NCBI RefSeq assembly: GCF_004343775.1
Contig: NZ_PTXL01000008.1
Coordinates: 124,001 to 188,000 of the forward strand
Source of the DNA: Burkholderia sp. SRS-46
Lineage (GTDB): Bacteria; Pseudomonadota; Gammaproteobacteria; Burkholderiales; Burkholderiaceae
DNA: 64,000 nucleotides
Direction of reading: 5' to 3'
The notes under the pieces were generated by a model. It made no database searches, was not told the origin of the DNA, and saw only the letters and a program-made list of their open reading frames with translations. How positions within the stretch are numbered: position 1 is the stretch's first letter; each line of letters starts with the position of its first letter. Shown here in pieces: positions 63,758 through 64,000 of this stretch. Position numbers and translations under genes: made by a program.

Positions 63758-64000
63758 ATGCAGCGCGGTGTGGTGTATGGGGTATTGGCGGGAGCCCTGT
63801 GGGGCATGGTGTTTCTGGTCCCGAAACTGTTGACCGACTTCTCGCCGCTGCTGCTGAGCGCCGGGCGCTACGCGATGTACGGCCTCGTGTCGGTCGCGGC
63901 CGCGCTGCCGGTCGCGCGTTCGCTGCTCGCGCGCCTCACCCGCGAGGATTTCGTCGCGCTCGTGAAGCTCGCGCTGGTCGGCAACGTCGCGTACTACATG
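63758..64000 (+). CDS. EamA-type (DMT) transporter, 3' end outside window
   Basis: The first 81 residues only. MQRGVVYGVLAGALWGMVFLVPKLL is the first EamA helix, with the GALWG motif; LLLSAGRYAMYGLVSVAAAL is the second and VGNVAYYM starts the third. Drug/metabolite transporters of this type have ten helices. GCCGGAGAAGTCG precedes the ATG. The substrate cannot be told. Confidence 0.85.
   Translation, partial: MQRGVVYGVLAGALWGMVFLVPKLLTDFSPLLLSAGRYAMYGLVSVAAALPVARSLLARLTREDFVALVKLALVGNVAYYM

Overview
The window is high-GC proteobacterial chromosome. Its gene content and protein wording point to Burkholderia, most likely the Burkholderia cepacia complex: MscL, PBP1A, guaB/guaA, LolC, a DUF4148 periplasmic protein and many LysR regulators. 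This assignment is by recognition; no database was searched.

Layout. Positions 1-11.3 kb are core: the end of a threonine/serine dehydratase gene, a DUF3574 lipoprotein, a 1.8-kb group II intron sitting directly behind the mrcA terminator, mrcA (PBP1A), a PspA/IM30 protein with a TPR partner, mscL, a small unknown protein, a beta-hydroxyacid dehydrogenase-type oxidoreductase and a dodecin. Positions 11.4-26.7 kb hold a complete urate-to-glyoxylate route: 8-oxoguanine deaminase (gives urate), PuuD urate hydroxylase, HIU hydrolase, OHCU decarboxylase, allantoin-racemase-like protein, PuuE allantoinase, allantoicase, ureidoglycolate lyase, an NCS1 permease and a GntR repressor with two matching palindromes in its promoter region. 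A LysR/aminotransferase/RidA group is embedded in the middle. Positions 26.7-33.8 kb are core again: LD-carboxypeptidase, tadA with a DUF1992 gene, DUF4148, a LuxR regulator, an MFS carrier and lolC.

Positions 33.8-55.9 kb are accessory. They begin with IS5- and IS66-type transposase remnants around a SUKH-like orphan. Next comes an 11.3-kb single-strand operon (two flavin monooxygenases, a type I extradiol-dioxygenase-like VOC protein, an FAH-family hydrolase, a FadL-type porin, a fused indolepyruvate:ferredoxin oxidoreductase and a BKACE enzyme) with a divergent TetR gene and a large inverted repeat between them. I read this as an uncharacterised aromatic catabolic island. It is followed by a MocR-VOC-LysE-PhzF-DinB module with a perfect 18-bp palindrome, and then by a small guaA-associated element (AraC regulator, flavin monooxygenase, decapitated tyrosine integrase). 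The small element is bounded by 40-bp identical direct repeats, one of which overlaps the end of guaA.

Positions 55.9-64 kb are core: guaA, a small membrane protein and guaB in one transcription unit, a DUF2182 membrane protein, a DUF899 protein, a divergent HTH regulator, a beta-propeller protein and the start of an EamA-type transporter that runs off the window.

No tRNA, rRNA or CRISPR array was seen.
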